Shown piece by piece: positions 62,068 through 64,000 of a DNA stretch of 64,000 nt. The notes beneath the pieces were generated by a model. That model made no database searches and had not been told where the DNA came from. It saw only the letters and a program-made list of their open reading frames with translations. Positions within the stretch are counted from its first letter, which is position 1. The number at the start of each line of letters is the position of its first letter. Origin of the DNA: Caulobacter sp. 32-67-35 (GTDB lineage Bacteria; Pseudomonadota; Alphaproteobacteria; Caulobacterales; Caulobacteraceae). Made by a program: the position numbers and the translations under genes. The stretch is from the NCBI GenBank assembly GCA_002280875.1, contig NCEV01000001.1, positions 1-64,000 on the forward strand, read 5' to 3'.

Positions 62068-63042
62068 TCAGCCGGTCCGGTCGGCGTCGCCAGGGACGCC
62101 GAGGCCCAACGGCGTCGAGGCGTCCGGCTGACCGGCGTCGATGGCGAGCGACTTGGCCCGCTTGCTGTGGATCTCGCGGATCGTGATGTAGAGGGTCGAG
62201 ACCACGATCACCCCGGCGCCGATATAGGTGAAGACATCGGGCCATTCGCCGAACACGACCACGCCTGCGATCACCGACAAGACCAGCCGCGCATAGTCGA
62301 TGGGCGCCAGGACGGCGGCTTCGCCGACCGCCATCCCCTTGATGAACAGCACTTGGTTGGCGGCGCTGAGTAGGCCGATCAGGAAGAGTGGAATCAGATC
62401 GCCAGGGTTGGGCCAGCGCCAGTCAGCGAGGGCGAAGGGTAGGGACAGAAGTTCGCCCATGATGCTGGACCAGACCAGGATCGAGCTCGCGGACAGGTCG
62501 CGGGTCAGGGACTTCACGCCCGTGATCGTGCCGGCCAGAAACAGAGCCGAGATCAGCGCGGCCAGGTGCGGCCAGCCGACTGTGACCCCCGCGCCCCATG
62601 GCCGCATGATGATGACGACACCGACAAAGCCGATCACCACCGCCGCGATCCGGCTGGGGCCGATCGTCTCGCGCAGGAACAGCGCCGCCAACAGCACGAC
62701 CCAAAGCGGCCGGGTGAACGACAGGGCGTTGGCCTCGGCCATGGGCATGGCTTCATAGGTGTAGAGCAGCAGGATCATGCCGATGGTCGCCAGAAGCGAG
62801 CGCAGGAACAGGGCGGGCATCGTCGAGCGCGGCACCCACAGAACCTGTCTGGGATTGCGGAGCATGAAGGGTATGGCGACGATCAGCGAACCGGTCTGGC
62901 GATAGAAGTTCTGGAGGTGCGAGGGGTAGTCGCCGCTGAGGTGCTTCACCAGGGTGGTCATGGTGACGAACGTCAAGGCCGAGAGCAGCAGCCAGATCGC
63001 GCCCTGGGCGTTCGGCGCCAGGCGCGAGAGGGGCGTGTTCAC
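62068..63042 (-). CDS. DMT/EamA-family membrane transporter
   Basis: The 324-residue protein has about ten hydrophobic helices in two EamA repeats (each around 130 residues), starting AIWLLLSALTFVTMTTLVKHLSG and with the second repeat from HLAALISALFLAGTITGVKSLT. DMT transporters export or import amino acids, nucleotide sugars or other metabolites. A soluble tail of about 35 residues follows. It overlaps the AhpD-like gene by 4 bases, so it shares that transcript. The substrate is unknown. Confidence 0.87.
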   Translation of the reverse strand: MNTPLSRLAPNAQGAIWLLLSALTFVTMTTLVKHLSGDYPSHLQNFYRQTGSLIVAIPFMLRNPRQVLWVPRSTMPALFLRSLLATIGMILLLYTYEAMPMAEANALSFTRPLWVVLLAALFLRETIGPSRIAAVVIGFVGVVIIMRPWGAGVTVGWPHLAALISALFLAGTITGVKSLTRDLSASSILVWSSIMGELLSLPFALADWRWPNPGDLIPLFLIGLLSAANQVLFIKGMAVGEAAVLAPIDYARLVLSVIAGVVVFGEWPDVFTYIGAGVIVVSTLYITIREIHSKRAKSLAIDAGQPDASTPLGLGVPGDADRTG

Positions 63043-63560
63043 GCGGGGTTGTCCTCATAGCCCTTCAGCACATAGGTCATGCGGCCGCCGGCCAGCATCA
63101 GGCCGCTGAACAGGTGGAGTTCGACGATCTGCGCTTCGCTGAAATGCTCGCGCAGATGATCGTAGACCTCGTCGCCCATGGAGAAATAGTCGCCGGCGAA
63201 CAGTTCGGCGAACCGCAGGGCGGCCTGTTCGGGCGGGCTGAAGCGCGGGTCGGACCAGTCGCTGCAGGCGACGATGTCGGCCTCGCTGACGTCGTCGGAT
63301 TTGCGGGCGATCTGGCACACCGGGCAGGTCGTGATCGAGGCGATCTTGAGCCGCATCAGTTCGCGCAGCCGGTCGGGCAGAACGCCACGCTCGTGAATCT
63401 CGGCCATCACGCCGAGCCAGGCGTTGGCTGCGGCCGGCCGATGCGCCCAGATCTGGACCGGCAGGGTGTTGGATAGCATCCGCGTCGCCTTGCCCCGATC
63501 GATCGAGGCGCGAAGCGGATCGGACAGACCATCGAGGGGCAGGGGGGCGACGCGGGCCAT
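63039..63560 (-). CDS. Carboxymuconolactone decarboxylase/AhpD-like protein
   Basis: The protein has 173 residues. It is all-helical with the AhpD redox motif CPVC in RLKIASITTCPVCQIARKSDD and a downstream FAELFAGDY...HFSEAQIVELHLFSGLMLAGGR segment. Such proteins act as peroxidase adaptors or as decarboxylases. The ATG at 63560 gives the family start; a longer reading to 63785 would overlap the VOC gene. It overlaps the transporter gene by 4 bases and lies 2 bases after the VOC gene. Confidence 0.85.
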   Translation of the reverse strand: MARVAPLPLDGLSDPLRASIDRGKATRMLSNTLPVQIWAHRPAAANAWLGVMAEIHERGVLPDRLRELMRLKIASITTCPVCQIARKSDDVSEADIVACSDWSDPRFSPPEQAALRFAELFAGDYFSMGDEVYDHLREHFSEAQIVELHLFSGLMLAGGRMTYVLKGYEDNPA

Positions 63561-63562
63561 GA

Positions 63563-64000
63563 TCAGCCGCGATCTTCGCAGAACTCGAAGATCGCGCCGC
63601 CCAATTCGGCCGGATCGACACGCAGCAAGGCGCCGCCGACCGCCTCGCAATCCTCGATGCGTTCGAACTTCACGCCCAAGGCGGTCAGGCGATCGGCCTT
63701 GGCGTCCAGACCGTTGACCGAGATGCGGATATAGTGAGGGCCCGGTCCCCAGTTGTGCAGATAGCGGCCCGAGGGGCTGTCCCATTGGGTCGGCTGGATG
63801 ACGTCGAGGGTGGCGCTGGTTCCCAGGTTGAAGCCGATGCGGGCCACCTTGTAGCCTTCGCCCTTCAGCTGTTGGACGGCGCTCGCGGGCTGGAGGTCCA
63901 GATTTCGGTCGAGGCGGCCTAGCACGTCGTCAAGATCGCGCACCAGGAAGCCACGTCCGACGACCCGGACCATGTCGCCGGGCTTGGGATCGCGGGGGCG
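63563..64000 (-). CDS. VOC-family protein (5' partial at window edge)
   Basis: At least 145 residues are visible, and the frame has no stop up to the window edge. A VOC module is recognisable: VRVVGRGFLVRDLDDVLGRL, WGPGPHYIRISVNGLDAKADRLTALG and a C-terminal GGAIFEFCEDRG. The ATG at 63973 may be internal, since the preceding PRDPKPGD looks coding, in which case this is the second domain of a two-module VOC protein. It heads the operon with the AhpD-like protein and the transporter. Function unknown. Confidence 0.72.
   Translation of the reverse strand, partial: RPRDPKPGDMVRVVGRGFLVRDLDDVLGRLDRNLDLQPASAVQQLKGEGYKVARIGFNLGTSATLDVIQPTQWDSPSGRYLHNWGPGPHYIRISVNGLDAKADRLTALGVKFERIEDCEAVGGALLRVDPAELGGAIFEFCEDRG

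Noticed and set aside
1-64000. tRNA, rRNA, CRISPR or intact mobile elements
   Set aside because: Reading both strands showed no cloverleaf with a TTCGA loop, no spaced direct-repeat array and no paired terminal repeats with a transposase.

Overview
The window is high-GC, gene-dense DNA. Its gene order and content point to a Caulobacterales alphaproteobacterium (Caulobacter or Phenylobacterium type): TonB-dependent receptors, an ElpS-like lipoprotein next to a complete type II secretion (T2SS) operon, and large CoA-dependent catabolic clusters. I found no rRNA, tRNA, CRISPR array or intact insertion sequence. The taxonomic reading is an inference.

Region 1 (1-5.7 kb): the end of a sulfide:quinone-oxidoreductase-like flavoprotein, a thioredoxin 2, a small DUF2892 membrane protein, a TolC-type channel, a METTL7-like methyltransferase, an exported PHP-domain protein and a small secreted protein. 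Region 2 (5.7-22.8 kb): elpS-like lipoprotein, TonB-dependent receptor, gspCDEFGHIJKLMN, convergent prepilin peptidase gspO, and an exported Ca2+-dependent PI-PLC-like enzyme. PhoB-box-like 11-bp repeats lie before elpS and gspC, and a weaker one before the phospholipase gene. The region reads as a phosphate-starvation secretion module. gspE carries an apparent one-base loss in a C5 tract.

Region 3 (23.2-29.6 kb): propionyl-CoA carboxylase genes (pccB, a 106-aa unknown, pccA) divergent from a ScfR-type regulator (pccR), followed by two overlapping MerR-like genes. Region 4 (29.6-41 kb): branched-chain amino acid catabolism. It holds Lrp-type bkdR facing the bkd operon (E1 alpha, E1 beta, E2, E3) across a 32-bp symmetric operator, then isovaleryl-CoA dehydrogenase, methylcrotonyl-CoA carboxylase, and a MaoC hydratase/CitE-like lyase pair. 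The set resembles the Mycobacterium Rv2495c-Rv2502c leucine locus. The mccB/mccA boundary looks deleted: mccB lacks its C-terminus and mccA its start.

Region 5 (41-64 kb): an uncharacterised CoA-dependent catabolic island. It contains a ferredoxin reductase, thioesterase, IclR and TetR regulators, VOC proteins, an ACMSD-like amidohydrolase, an SDR/ACAD11-like dehydrogenase/APH kinase operon resembling lvaD-C-A, a second TonB receptor, an FAH-family hydrolase, a further ACAD/enoyl-CoA hydratase operon with a possible heteromeric ACAD pair, 3-hydroxyacyl-CoA dehydrogenase, thiolase, GST, more SDRs, an EamA transporter and an AhpD-like protein. Together they look like uptake and beta-oxidation-style breakdown of a hydrophobic substrate that cannot be named from sequence alone.
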